NCBI GenBank assembly: GCA_026214975.1
Contig: JAOBSW010001004.1
Coordinates: 59,703 to 123,702 of the forward strand
DNA from: Gentiana macrophylla
Lineage: Eukaryota > Streptophyta > Magnoliopsida > Gentianales > Gentianaceae
Length of the DNA stretch: 64,000 bases
Reading direction: 5' to 3'
Of this stretch, positions 1-9,870 are shown in pieces (position 1 is the stretch's first letter; each line of letters starts with the position of its first letter). The notes below the pieces were generated by a model, which saw nothing but the letters and a program-made list of their open reading frames with translations, was not told the origin of the DNA and did no database searches. Position numbers and translations under genes: made by a program.

Positions 1-1019
1 GTGGTAATGATGCTAATGTCATTATCTCTATCAATACCTAGAGGGTTATATTGAAGTTGCAACTCCTGGAGATGTTGTAACCTTCCTAGATTTCGTGGGA
101 TTGGCCCGGTAAGCATATTTTGTCCAATATTTATTGATTCAAGATATGAAGCATTGGATAATGTAGATGGAATCGACCCCGTGAAATTGTTTGAATAAGC
201 TTCGAACATTGTCATCTTTGGGAGAGTCAACCCCAAAGAATCTGGAAACTGCCCTTTTAGATAATTGTATGTGATTGAAATAATTTGAATTGATGATATA
301 TTATAGAGTTCAAGAGGAAAAGAACCTGATAACTTGTTTAGTTCCAATCCTAAGAAGTAAAGATTGAAGAGCTTACCGAGCTCATGTGGGATGTTTCCTC
401 TTAGATAGTTTCCAGATAATTCTAGTAACTCAAGAGTAGAAATATTACCAAAAGAAGGTGGGATACTTCCGATGAAATTGTTGTCTGATAATTCAAGGGC
501 TTGTAGGTTGGGTAAATCACTCAGTTGATCAGGGATTCTTCCACCAAGTTTGTTTCCTTCTAAATAAATTATTCGAAGTTTCTTGCACCATGTAAGATTA
601 GCCGAAAGTTGCTCTTGAAATGAGTTACTGGAGAAACGTAGATATTGTAAGTGAAACAATCTACCGATTTCTGGTGGGATTATGCCATGAAATGAATTGT
701 TTTCGAGAATGATGTCACTTAAAAATGTAAGGTTACCTATCGAGGGAGAAAGAGTGCCAACCAAATCGAGTGATGAAACGTTGAGTACCGTCACTCTTTT
801 GTGTCTTTTCCCGCAAGTAATTCCTTGCCAATTGCAGAAATGAATTGAATCATTCCAAGAATTCATAAATTGAGAAGGGTCACTTTGTATATGATTCTTG
901 ATATCTAGCAAGGCTTGAAGGTCGGTCTCATTTGTAGTGGCAACAGAAAGAGTTGGAATTTCTGTAACAATGAAAAAAAGGAAGATAAATAGACTAATGA
1001 TCATATTTATGTTTGCCAT
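1..1019 (-). CDS. LRR receptor-like kinase, N-terminal part (partial, runs off the window)
   Basis: Reading from ATG at 1019 on the minus strand the frame is open for 339 codons to the window edge. Residues 1-25 are a hydrophobic signal peptide. Residues about 32-70 are an LRRNT_2 cap, with the DLQALLDIK start and the CNWQGITC cysteine pair. From about residue 75 there are roughly ten plant-type 24-residue LRRs, with GxIPxxLGxLxxLxxLxLxxNxLxG spacing. The stretch ending LQYNPLGIDRDNDIS resembles the mid-ectodomain of Xa21/EFR-type (subfamily XII) receptors, where LG followed by an acidic run precedes a further LRR block. Family knowledge: these are plasma-membrane receptors that sense microbial patterns and carry a cytoplasmic Ser/Thr kinase; here transmembrane and kinase parts would lie left of position 1. 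The reading frame has no defect, so a functional gene is plausible. The specific ligand and orthologue cannot be told. Confidence 0.9.
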   Translation of the reverse strand, partial: MANINMIISLFIFLFFIVTEIPTLSVATTNETDLQALLDIKNHIQSDPSQFMNSWNDSIHFCNWQGITCGKRHKRVTVLNVSSLDLVGTLSPSIGNLTFLSDIILENNSFHGIIPPEIGRLFHLQYLRFSSNSFQEQLSANLTWCKKLRIIYLEGNKLGGRIPDQLSDLPNLQALELSDNNFIGSIPPSFGNISTLELLELSGNYLRGNIPHELGKLFNLYFLGLELNKLSGSFPLELYNISSIQIISITYNYLKGQFPDSLGLTLPKMTMFEAYSNNFTGSIPSTLSNASYLESINIGQNMLTGPIPRNLGRLQHLQELQLQYNPLGIDRDNDISIIT

Positions 1020-1190
1020 TGAGTTGGTAAAAACTGAATAATAAAACTGTATAAAAGAAAGCCTGCTGAAACTGAAATAGAGGTGAGGAACTTAGCTTCT
1101 AATGAACCTCCACTTATAGCAGTTGGAAAAAATAAAAAATCAGAGAGTTTTGTTTATTTCCCTCTAAAAAAAATACTTATCTTTCTGATA
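1020..1190 (-). promoter_or_regulatory. Upstream region of the LRR receptor kinase
   Basis: On the minus strand a TATA-like CTATAAGT lies at about 1110-1118, roughly 95 bases before the ATG, leaving a short leader with no upstream ATG in frame. This is a position-based guess; no other element is recognisable. The fold-back repeat arm begins directly beyond it. Confidence 0.35.
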
Positions 1191-1192
1191 AT

Positions 1193-1926
1193 TCCACAAA
1201 GACTTTGAATAAATGGGCAAAGACTTTGAACTTTGAATTTTGATGGTTTCTTTGAAAGAAAATTGTGCAGCAGCCAAAAACTTCTCCTTTGAATTTTGAT
1301 GGTTTCAGGGTCTGGTTTGTTTTGTATGAGTAAATGTGTTTAACTTGATGTTCAAAGAGTAATTTAACGTTCAGACTATACATCCTTCTCTTATATTCAT
1401 TATTTTGAAGAACAGATGTCGTTGTTGCACTAATTAAGCTGCATTCTCATTTTTAACAGTTTCCGATTTTTACGGGCAACATGACTAGACAAATTCTAGT
1501 ACTACCTCCGTCCCAAAATAAATGTCTACATTTTAAAAAATAATTGTACCATAAAAAGTGTCACTTAATTTATATTACCAATTCATTATTTAATGCTTAT
1601 TTTTCAAAGATAACCTTAGTCCAACACTCCAACATTTATTTATGACACTCGTTTCATTTCCCAAAACAAACATTTATTATTTGTGAGGGGTAAATATATC
1701 AAATGTAGTGTAAAACACAATACATTAATTACGTTTCTTAATATGTGTGAAAACTAAAAAAAGGAAACTTATTTTGGGACGGATGTAGTACTATGAACAC
1801 ACTAATTTGTCAATTTTAGATGAGAATAATTAGGAGAAGTAATTAGATGCTGCACAATTTTCTTTCAGAGGAACCATCAAAATTCAAAGTTCAAAGTCTT
1901 TGCCTATTTATTCAAAGTCTGCGTGG
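1193..1926. repeat. Imperfect inverted repeat (arms 1193-1288 and 1831-1926) upstream of the LRR gene
   Basis: Seen directly: the arm at 1193-1288 contains GCAAAGACTTTGAACTTTGA followed by a GATGGTTTC stretch and AATTGTGCAGCAG. Its reverse complement is present at 1831-1926 with few mismatches. The arms are about 95 bp, separated by about 540 bp that include a separate MITE. The left arm sits within 180 bp of the receptor gene start. It could be an old fold-back transposon or an inverted local duplication of promoter DNA. Confidence 0.7.
1497..1793. mobile_element. Stowaway/Tc1-mariner-like MITE
   Basis: The terminal inverted repeats TAGTACTACCTCCGTCCCAA (left) and the reverse complement of TTGGGACGGATGTAGTACTA (right) bound about 297 bp of AT-rich DNA. 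The CTCCGTCCC terminus and TA-type ends are typical of plant Stowaway MITEs. It has no coding capacity. It lies in the spacer of the larger inverted repeat, so it probably inserted after that repeat formed. Confidence 0.7.
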
Positions 1927-2222
1927 TAAATTGATTATTACTAATTAGTAAGAGAGCCGTGCCATGCACGGCCCATGCCCTAGCTCATAATTATTTTCTT
2001 TTATGAAAAATGATCGTGGCACGACAAAATTACTTAACAAATGCCATAACAAAATTTTTAAAACATTGATTTTTGTGGGACCCATATGATGCAATAAGTC
2101 TTACATCATAATCAATGACTCCAAAATGTGTTGTGTATAATGTTGTGGTCATTTTATTGTGCGATTTTCACTACTCTTTTTTTATACGGATTAAGAAAAT
2201 GAGTAAGTGCATTAATGGTAAT
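1927..2222. other. AT-rich intergenic DNA, nothing recognised
   Basis: About 300 bp with no ORF of note, no clear repeat partner in the window and no recognisable motif. Confidence 0.4.
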
Positions 2223-2230
2223 AGTGTAGA

Positions 2231-2398
2231 TAGTGGCGGATCCAGAAATAATGTTCAGCGGAGTCCGTAAATCTTTTTCGAAGTAAAATTTTTTTTTTTC
2301 ACGGAGTCCGATATATTTTTCTATAGGTAAAATATAGAGTATTCTTATTTTTAACGGAATCCACGGACCCCATATAATATAGTGTGGATCGGCCTCTG
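2231..2398. mobile_element. hAT-like MITE with 8-bp target site duplication
   Basis: A 168-bp unit starts TAGTGGCGGATCCAG and ends GTGGATCGGCCTCTG, which are imperfect terminal inverted repeats. It is bracketed by the 8-bp direct repeat AGTGTAGA at 2223-2230 and 2399-2406. An 8-bp duplication and GTGGCGGATCCA-type ends fit non-autonomous hAT elements. The same end motif occurs at 30200-30449 and as a lone end near 9370. Confidence 0.72.
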
Positions 2399-2598
2399 AG
2401 TGTAGAATACACTTTGATTTTCATTAATGTAATAGCAGTGGACGGAAGTATTAATTAGTATATATGAGTACAATTTTGTATTGTGAATTTAAGTTGTTAC
2501 AATTTTGTTAGATAAAACTATTGGGGTCAGTGGAAAAAATGAAACCGAATTATTATATCGTGATTTTCTATGCATTCAGAAGATCTTTTTTCAATTCT

Positions 2599-2963
2599 TT
2601 TGGACTGACACCGTGTCCGGATGATTAAATTAATATTATTTAGAATGTTAAATATCGACACACTATCGACACTCACTGACACGGCACCGACACACCCCGA
2701 CACTCCTGAACTCAATTTTTTATTTTATTTTATTTATTTAAGTTTTCTTCAATTGAAACGTTAAAATACATGATTTTTATTTCTATAATAATTAAATTAA
2801 TAATACGCTATATCAAGTTTATATGTTTGTTGTTGATAAACAATCATCTTTACAATTTGTAATATTTTGAAGGTCAATCACAATTTCTTTTGACACCGTA
2901 TGAAGTACGAATATCTATTCTAGATATTCATAGAGTTTATGTAATACCTATCTTATTTTATAG
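2599..2963 (-). repeat. Truncated inverted copy of the 3757-4698 element
   Basis: This segment is the reverse complement of about 4245-4622 with scattered mismatches. It includes the GACACCGTGTCCG block, the row of CGACAC motifs, and the stretch ending TAATACCTATCTTATTTT. It lacks the outer terminus and the internal TA arrays found in the full element, so it is an older, truncated member of the same family in opposite orientation. Confidence 0.75.
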
Positions 2964-3748
2964 CCGATAGTTTTTTTTTAGGGAAAGTTGTTGAAAAAAA
3001 AAAATAAATAAAAAAAATAAAATAAAATAAAATTATCAAAATCAGCAGAAAGGACACTAGACATATGAAGTACAAAAATACCTTTATAAATACACATGGG
3101 TGTTGTTGTTTGTTGTTTGTTGTTTTTTTTTTTTTTAATAGAAGGGCAAAATTGTCTTAATACAAGATATTTTGTCCTTTTTACTAAAATATAAATGTTA
3201 TTGTCCTTTTTAATAATTTCATAAAGTTTTTTTTGTCATTTTTCATAATTTTCCCTTTCATGTTCTAGGGGCGGGAAATGTTTTTTCCGTTACTATTATA
3301 TACATAATTTTTTTAAAGGGGTACATACATATTAAATCATCTGTTTTTTTTTTTTTTTTTTTTTTTTTATTGTTGTTGTTGTTGTTGTTGTTTTGCAATA
3401 AATTTGTGACATGAAGGTTAAAGGAGTAGTATAAATATGATAAGAAAATGCACATAATTGAAAATCAAAAGGAGTTCATATATCTTACCTAAGAACAAGT
3501 ACAAACCCAGGAACACACGGGGCGGATCCTCTGCCGTGAAACACACACAGCAGGGGCTGCTGTGATACAAAACGTTGTTGTTTTGAGCACACAAACGACG
3601 CTGTTTGGATTCGACCTTTAAAAAAAAAAGTGTAATCAACTTGTGCGTATAGATGTTTAATCATATGGATTATGTTGTCCAAGTTTACTTACTGTTTGTT
3701 TCATTCCAAAAGTATCCTCCTTCGTTTGAATACTATTGTGACTCCTCT
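2964..3748. other. Low-complexity intergenic DNA
   Basis: Holds A- and T-runs (about 2996-3040, 3122-3137, 3342-3369), a short (GTT)n at 3369-3392, and a small GC-richer patch near 3500-3600 with the hairpin-like CAGCAGGGGCTGCTG. Short ORFs here are lysine/asparagine homopolymer translations and are not supported as genes. Confidence 0.5.
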
Positions 3749-3756
3749 CATCGGAT

Positions 3757-3841
3757 CTATGTTGCACGGACACGGACACGATGCACGACACGACGATACG
3801 GCTAATTCCAAAATTTAAGGATACGACACGCCGCCGACACG

Positions 3842-3878
<37 letters not shown>

Positions 3879-4146
3879 AAATAAATTTCATACATACCAT
3901 ACATACCATACTATCCATACATACCTACATACCTGCATCGATCACTATTTTAGTAAGACTGGTTATTGTTTGAGTAACGCACCTAGTTATTGTATAAAAT
4001 CTGTTATTGTTTATTATATAAAGCTGTTAGGAAACTAGGTGCACTCAAACAATAATAGCAGTCTGCACTAAAATAGTGATCGATGCACTATTTTAGTAGT
4101 AAAGTACGGTAAGTATGGATCAATAAGTATGTATATATATGAACCC

Positions 4147-4187
<41 letters not shown>

Positions 4188-4698
4188 AAATAAATTTCAA
4201 TTTATCAAAAAAAAATATTCTTAAACATATGAGAAAACTAGACAAAATAAGATAGGTATTACATAAACTCTATGAATATCTAGAATAGATATTCGTACTT
4301 CATACGGTGTCGAAAGAAATTGTGATTGACCTTCAAAATATTACAAATTTTAAAGATGATTGTTTATCAACAACAAACATATAAACTTGATACAGCGTAT
4401 TATTAATTTAATTATTATAGAAATAAAAATCGTGTATTTTAACGTTTCAATTGAAGAAAACTTAAATAAATAAAATAAAATAAAAAATTGGGTTCAGGAG
4501 TGTCGGGGTGTGTCGGTGCCGTGTCAGGGAGTGTCGACAGTGTGTCGGAAGCGTGTCGATATTTAAATTTTAAATAATATTAATTTAATCATCCGATACG
4601 TTTCGGACACGGTGTCGGAGCGTGTCGGAGTGTGTCGTGTCGTGTCTTGTATCGGACAAGGCGCACGATGACCAGATTGAAGTGTCGGTGCATCATAG
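3757..4698. mobile_element. 942-bp fold-back-type transposon with 8-bp target duplication
   Basis: The left end CTATGTTGCACGGACAC and the right end, whose reverse complement reads CTATGATGCACCGACAC, form terminal inverted repeats. The 8-bp CATCGGAT flanks both sides (3749-3756 and 4699-4706). Both subterminal zones carry many CGACAC/GTGTCG motifs, denser on the right. The interior has two direct copies of (TA)n followed by AAAATGTAAATAAATTTCA (3841-3892, 4150-4198), which bracket a nested hairpin. There is no transposase ORF. The 8-bp duplication points to hAT-type or similar mobilisation; the family is not named with confidence. Confidence 0.72.
3934..4088. repeat. Nested hairpin inside the fold-back element
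   Basis: GCATCGATCACTATTTTAGT at about 3935-3954 is the reverse complement of the stretch ending near 4087. The arms continue inward through the TTATTGTTTGAGT and ACTCAAACAATAA pair. Total span is about 155 bp. It looks like a small MITE or palindromic duplication that landed inside the host element. Confidence 0.6.
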
Positions 4699-4706
4699 CA
4701 TCGGAT

Positions 4707-5283
4707 AGAGCTTTTTATGAACTGTTAGACAAATAAATCATTTTCTTTTTGTTAATTAAGTGCAAGTTTATTGTGATCATGTCATTTACCAATTTTCTTA
4801 ATGTGTATACATTACTTACATGCAGTAACATGCCTTTTCATAAAGCATATTGTTCGCGTCGGCACTTTAGTAACGTTTCCTTCTCGTCTTTCGTCATGTT
4901 CGCATAGGCCCATCGCCTTCGTTCGTTTCGTATATTTCTTGTGTGTTCTTTATTGTCCATACCGTCCGTATTAACCCAGTTATAATGAACTAAGGCAGCA
5001 AAGCAAAAGTGGGGGGAGAAAAAGAAACCAGTAAATGAGTAAGTGTACTCACAGATACGAAGCAAAGTCGGTGAACAGCGGTTGGATCAAGACAACGGCG
5101 GCCAACAAGCTAACCAAAGCTGGACAGCAATACTACCATATAAACACAACAAGGAAGATGGTGAGAGAAACTTTTATGAAATATTATTGATAAAGTAATG
5201 GTTGAATAGTGTAGGTGGTGAATAAAATGAATTGATTAATATTATTTTATTTGTTGATGGTGAAATGATTATTGAGAGAAAGT
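4707..5283. other. Intergenic DNA between elements
   Basis: Apart from the possible Helitron-like fragment at 4838-5065 this stretch shows no gene, repeat or motif that can be identified. Confidence 0.4.
4838..5065 (-). pseudogene. Possible fragment of a Helitron-type ORF (arginine-rich motif)
   Basis: The 75-codon minus-strand frame contains an arginine-rich stretch followed by WAYANMTKDEKETLLKCRRE. This resembles the R/K-rich ANMTxEEKxxLLxxRRE motif found before the Rep/helicase in some plant Helitron proteins, and in other transposon-linked ORFs. There is no helicase or Rep motif nearby, so if real it is a small remnant. The preceding residues (about 1-35) look like unrelated read-through. 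Confidence 0.3.
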
Positions 5284-5594
5284 ATAATAAAATATTAAAG
5301 GAAAAATTAGTTTATAGTCCACTTTTTTCACTTTAATTAAGTGTTAATCCAGCTTCAATTTTTTAGTTGCATTAAGGACAAATAAATTTTATCTGACTAA
5401 ATTACCCCTAATAATTTCGTTTGGATTATATCTGTTTTCCCAAGTCAAAAAGTTAAACAGCGGCGTAAAACCTGCTATTTCGCAAACTGGCCACGAAATT
5501 CAGCATTTTCTTAATCGTCTTCCTCAAAATCTCAGTGTATGCGCATAGAATCGAGTTTTCCTTTATACGCTAGTCCCCACACGGCGATTATCGT

Positions 5595-6030
5595 GTGGAA
5601 GGAGGAAGGGTAGGGGTAGGGCAGAGAGCATTCGATATGGTCCACGGTCCGGTGGTTTTTGATGGTGCCGCCACCGATGCTGCTCATAAATTGATGTTTA
5701 TTCAATGGAATTTGATGCAATTTTGGTCCTTGCTTGATTTTGACAGCTGGGTTGCTTTAGGAATTAATGAAATATAGGTTTAAAATTTTGTTTCTTCTGC
5801 TTTTTTATAATTTCTATTGCTATTTTAAGTTGATTCCATATATTCATGGTGATCCTGACACCTTTTGGAAAAAAAATTTGGGTGGGAGTAGGGGTTGTTT
5901 AAAGCATACAGATCAACGTTTTTGTGATGAAAAGTTTGGATTGGTGTTGAAAAGGGAGACCTCCGATTCGTTGAATAAGACCAGCATTTGTTGTAGCACG
6001 CCATGGCGTTCTTGGAGGATGAATTGAGAT
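5595..6030 (+). pseudogene. Captured gene fragment, product unknown
   Basis: A 60-codon frame from 5595 (with HGPVVFDGAATDAAHKLMFI) and an overlapping frame from 5767 look like fragments of normal coding sequence rather than random translation, because composition is balanced and GC is higher than around them. Neither resembles a family I can name. They stop abruptly and are not joined by convincing splice sites. They sit about 200 bp inside the left terminus of the Pack-MULE-like element, the usual place for captured exons. Confidence 0.35.
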
Positions 6031-6512
6031 CGTTGCTTGAATATTAGAATACAAATGTCAGCACAATTAAGGTAAAGGAGGAAAATGAAGCTGATCGGTG
6101 TATGCAACAGTCGATAAAGGAGAATGAATCGATTGGTGTAAAATATTTTTTGAGCAAACGCATAAGGGAACTCGATTGCAGCCTGCAGATTAAGCATTCT
6201 CGATGATTAGTATGATGGCACGCTCTGCGCGCAGATTATGGAATTCAAAGGCGGCAAAATTGTCGAGTCCAGATACCTTGTTAAAGAAACCTGAGCCTCA
6301 CGACATGAGGTAATTCACGAACGAAAATGGTAATAGACATGCCTCCTCGGTTGGATGATGAAAGAAACATGGGAACGATTGTTTAAGGCTTATGTCTCAC
6401 ATAAGAGAAAGCCGATTGGCATGGTGGCCTAATGTGATTGAACCCAAGAACAAGAAGAGGCCTAAAGAAATGATCCTAAAGAAAAGTAGTATCGAAACAT
6501 GTTCGAAAGAAG

Positions 6513-6585
6513 TAAATATGAGTGCTTGAAGCTGTAAGAAGACATTCGATTCATATCAAGGACTTGGGGACATAGACCTTGGAAC
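6513..6585 (+). pseudogene. Broken plant Q-type C2H2 zinc finger fragment
   Basis: One frame gives KYEC. After a one-base shift the neighbouring frame reads CKKTFDSYQGLG, and the frame then shifts again to end in GHRP. Plant ZAT/EPF-type fingers have YxCxxCxKxFxSYQALGGH, so this is a frameshifted relative with QGLGGH in place of QALGGH. A basic stretch (KKRPKEMILKK-like) precedes it. The fragment sits inside the Pack-MULE-like block and cannot encode a finger as it stands. Confidence 0.5.
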
Positions 6586-6616
6586 AAAAATCGAAAGGAG
6601 AGTCATTTTGAGCCAC

Positions 6617-6720
6617 GATCATCGATCATCGATGTTGATAATCGATATTGCGACATCGACATCTGCTGACATCGATACTCATCGATACCGATACTACATC
6701 GATCATCGATACTATCGTAT
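6617..6720. repeat. CATCGAT-rich array 1
   Basis: Irregular repeats of ATCGAT, CATCGAT and GACATCGAT, about a dozen within 100 bp. A second array lies at 7428-7504. Because ATCGAT is self-complementary, the arrays can fold back on themselves. Confidence 0.7.
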
Positions 6721-6730
6721 GTGCCTTAAT

Positions 6731-7043
6731 ACAATAGATAGGCCTAGTTCATAGGCTTACTATGTGCCTTGGTGTCTTTGAGGTTTTGATCTACATTGTA
6801 TCATCATGTAATAGATAGGCCTAGTTCATAGGCTTATCGAACTTGTAATTCATCACCTTGTGAATTCGGGCATGATAATTTAGTTCTTTGAACTTGAATA
6901 TCCTTCTTATAATTTGGTGATAGTTTGATTGTTTTGGACTTGTATTGATCTTCTATGTATTACCTTTTAGTCTGATGTACCTTTGTACTAAACTATAGTC
7001 TGTTGTACTGATCTTCTATGTATTACCTTTTAGTCTGATGTAC
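6731..7043. repeat. Two short direct-repeat pairs
   Basis: The 26-bp unit starting ATAGATAGGCCTAGTTCATA occurs at about 6731 and 6810. The unit starting GATCTTCTATGTATTACC occurs at about 6948 and 7010. A related stretch with GTACTAAA and TGTTGTACT recurs near 7335. They look like local duplications. Confidence 0.65.
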
Positions 7044-7427
7044 TTTTTAGGCATAATTCAAGTGACTAACTACTGAACCTGCATGTTATAAACACCATAC
7101 CTTAATCAAGTTATCTGTTAATGATTCTATCTCTTCTGAATTGTATCATATAAACCAATTTAACACGGTGTGTTAGTGTATCTGGATTTTTCATTTGGAG
7201 AATGATCTTTTTATCTCTGGATAAAGACCTTACAAAGAAATTCGGATGATTAAATAGCTTTGATGATGGTAAATAGAGAATAAACAAGGTAAATCCTATT
7301 TTTTTCTTTATTTTTCATGTTGTTAATCGATGTACATATTGTACTAAATCTATAGTTTGTTGTACTTGCTATTAATCTGCGAGTTTGTTAACGATGCGGT
7401 GGAATGTTCTCCCGCATATTCTTGTAT

Positions 7428-7504
7428 AATCGACATCGATCATCGATACTACCGATCTGCGACATCGATCATCGATACTACCGACATCGTCATCGATCAT
7501 CGTG
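7428..7504. repeat. CATCGAT-rich array 2
   Basis: Repeats of GACATCGATCATCGATACTA with small variations, matching array 1 at 6617-6720 in motif and orientation. Confidence 0.65.
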
Positions 7505-7530
7505 TTAGTGTAAATGCTGCGATTAAATTC

Positions 7531-7815
7531 GGCTTTCAAATACTACGTCGAAAATGTATCAAACGCGGTCTCAAAATGAAGATAAAAAAAAAAGAGCTTT
7601 GGTGAAACAATTTTGATGATCGGTGTTCTAAATCAAAAGTTACGGTCATTTATAAGAAAAAGCGCTCCGGTTAATAAAAATATTTTTTCGTCTTTCAAAA
7701 TATACGTCGGAAGGGTATCGTATTTGGGCTCAAATTGAAGAGCAAAAAAAAACATGAATTTTGGTGAAAAAATTTCGATGATCGGGGTTGTAAATCAAAA
7801 GTTACGGATGTTTGA
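7531..7815. repeat. Two tandem units of about 155 bp
   Basis: Both units contain TTTCAAA, TACGTCG, GGTATC or TGTATC, a purine-rich run, TTTTGGTGAAA, GATGATCGG and TAAATCAAAAGTTACGG in the same order. They start near 7540 and 7695. Similarity is about 75-80% by eye. No gene is present. Confidence 0.6.
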
Positions 7816-8107
7816 AAAAAAAAAAAAGAAACAAACAGATCAAACTGATCAATGTACTCATGTATCATGTAGCTGAGGACGCGCGCGAGGGTTAGTTTTG
7901 TCCGTCTGAAATTGTTTGTCCTTTTTGCAACTAAAAAAATGTGTGTGTCCTATTTATTCATTTTATGCCAAAAAAGGACTATTGTCTCTTTATCTCAATA
8001 TTAAATTCAATAAAATAATAATAAATAAGATAGTGGGTGAATATTATATTGAGTTGGATCCAAATGGATCCAACCCAACCTGAAACCAAACAGAGCTTGG
8101 CAGCTTC

Positions 8108-8260
8108 CACTACAAGAGAAATGGCTTTTTGTGACGAAAATAAATGTGACGCCTCATTTTCTGTCACAAAATTATAGGTTTTGTGAAGAATTTTGAAAAG
8201 TCGTCACAAATGTGTAATTAATAGTTTTTCTAAAAATCTAGACATTCATTCCTCACATAT
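8108..8260 (+). mobile_element. CACTA-type transposon terminus
   Basis: CACTACAAGAGAAAT begins at 8108 and is followed by repeated GTGACG and GTCACAAA motifs, the signature of CACTA/EnSpm ends and their subterminal repeats. The element would extend rightward. No matching TAGTG end or transposase was found nearby, so this is a lone or degraded terminus. Confidence 0.55.
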
Positions 8261-8650
8261 GATTTTCATTTCGTCACACAATAAAAAAACGGGAAATTTT
8301 GGCGGTCGATAATTTTTATTGGTGAAGAATATTTTGATACTAGTCAAAAACCCGCGCATAATGCACGGGGTCAACAAAAATAGAGGATGTGGAGCTGGAA
8401 AAAGAAAAAGAAAAAGAAAAAAAAAAGAAAAAGAAAAAAAGTGAATATGAAGCATTGAACTAATAAATCTAAGAGTAATGTCTTTCTTGTTTCGCATTAA
8501 TGGTTCCGATGTTTGGATATGATTATAAGGTATTAGAATATAACGAAATTTTATTCCAACAAAATGAAAAATATCAATTTCATTTTTTTCAAAACTGGAT
8601 GGAATGAGATGTTTTAAAATAAAAATCGGCAAAACATTTAAGTGAAGTGA
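8261..8650. other. AT-rich DNA with an A/G-run
   Basis: Contains an AAAAAG-type purine run at about 8399-8440 and nothing gene-like. The 128-codon minus-strand frame across it (from 8632) is dominated by F/L from this run and is not supported. Confidence 0.5.
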
Positions 8651-8654
8651 TAAG

Positions 8655-8855
8655 ACTGAGATGAGATTGGGGTGTGTGGTGGGGTGACGTAGGGATGGGT
8701 GGGGTGAGTTAGGATGTGTAAGGTAGGTTGTGGGGTAGGGTGGGTGGTAGGTTGTGAGGTAAGGTGGTTGGGCAAGGTAGGTATGTAAGGTAGGTGGGAT
8801 GAGGGGGTATAATGTGTGGTGGGGTAATGTAAGGTGGGTGGTAGAGTAAAATTAC
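8655..8855 (+). repeat. G-rich minisatellite
   Basis: About 200 bp of irregular GGTGGG, GGTAGG and AAGGTAG repeats on the plus strand. Its antisense translation is a Thr/Pro/His-rich frame, which I treat as a by-product. The G-run spacing would allow quadruplex formation. Confidence 0.7.
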
Positions 8856-8879
8856 CCACGCACTCCATCTTTTGCACCT

Positions 8880-9571
8880 TAGCTACCCCACCAAAATGTA
8901 TCCTACAACTCACTCTTCCCTATCATACTGTAACACTCAATATTATTCCTCACAACCCACTATCACTCTTTGTATTATTTATTATGAAATTTGTTTTATT
9001 CCATTCGGTCACGTTCCAAAATACAGGAATATTTTATTTCATTCAATTCCCACGAAACAAACGTGTCATAATAGCATATATAGATCGTGAAATTCAATTT
9101 GATTAAAGCAAGATATGGAATAGGATACATCCTTGGAGGGGTAAGGCCCATACAATAAACCTTTGGTAGATATAGAGAGCTGCATACACCCTTAAGTAAA
9201 ATACTAAAGGTACATTTGGAAGTACATGTTATATCAATTTCTTAACTCATCTAAAAGAATAAATTGCATGTAATGGTTAAAGAAATATAAAAACATCACT
9301 ACTGCTTCCGACTGATTTTGGAATTTGTTCCGGTGCCCCACTGATTTTTTTGTTGGATCTGCCACTGACACCATGCATGCACATATGTTAACAAAGTTGG
9401 ACATGTTTGTGAGTAAACCATCAATTCATGTGTATATATACCAATGAAAAATAAATCATACAACAAACCAAGACTAAAACAGGAAAACCACTAAGAGATA
9501 AATGTAACAACATTTCAACCAAAAACACGATTTCTGAATCATAAAACAGAAAGAAGTTCGAAGGCAGATAA
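8880..9571. other. Intergenic DNA with a lone hAT-like end near 9370
   Basis: GGATCTGCCACTG at about 9356-9368 matches the right end of the hAT MITEs at 2231-2398 and 30200-30449, but no left end is seen. The rest holds nothing recognisable. Confidence 0.4.
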
Positions 9572-9768
9572 TAGAGTTGAGTGCACTTATTTTAACTGGC
9601 CAAAGAAATGAAAAGTCCCTTTTATTTAGAAAGAGATGTAAATTTATGAAACTTTACATTCTTCTGAGTTCAAAGGCATAAAAAAGAGTGCAATGCACTT
9701 ATTTTAACGGGCCAAAGAAATGAAAAGTCCCTTACATAGAAAGAGATGTATAATTGTGACATTCTTCT
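9572..9768. repeat. Tandem duplication, two units of about 95 bp
   Basis: GCACTTATTTTAAC(T/G)GGCC, AAAGAAATGAAAAGTCCCTT and AGAAAGAGATGTA occur in order in both units (about 9580-9650 and 9688-9750). The second copy has a small deletion. Confidence 0.7.
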
Positions 9769-9870
9769 GGTATTACACCAGAGCATATATGAAGTTATAT
9801 TTCCCTTCATCACATCTGCAATGTGCACGTACATTTCTATGATGCAATCTCTCTTTTACTTATACGAAAT

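Larger units (their letters stand above)
5284..7985. mobile_element. Pack-MULE-like element with diverged inverted termini
   Basis: The left terminus (5284-5402) and right terminus (7889-7985) are inverted relatives. Read outward from the interior, both have GACAAA-type sequence, then GCAACTAAAAAA(A/T)TG, then a GTCC motif. A third copy of this terminus is at 18944-19066. Between the ends lie exon-like fragments (5595-6600), CATCGAT arrays and tandem repeats, and no transposase. Long diverged terminal repeats around gene fragments fit a Pack-MULE. No target duplication could be fixed because the exact ends are blurred, so the class is inferred. Confidence 0.45.

Noticed and set aside
8638..8913. 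Thr/Pro/His-rich 91-codon frame (minus)
   Set aside because: Antisense of a G-rich minisatellite; no start context or family match.
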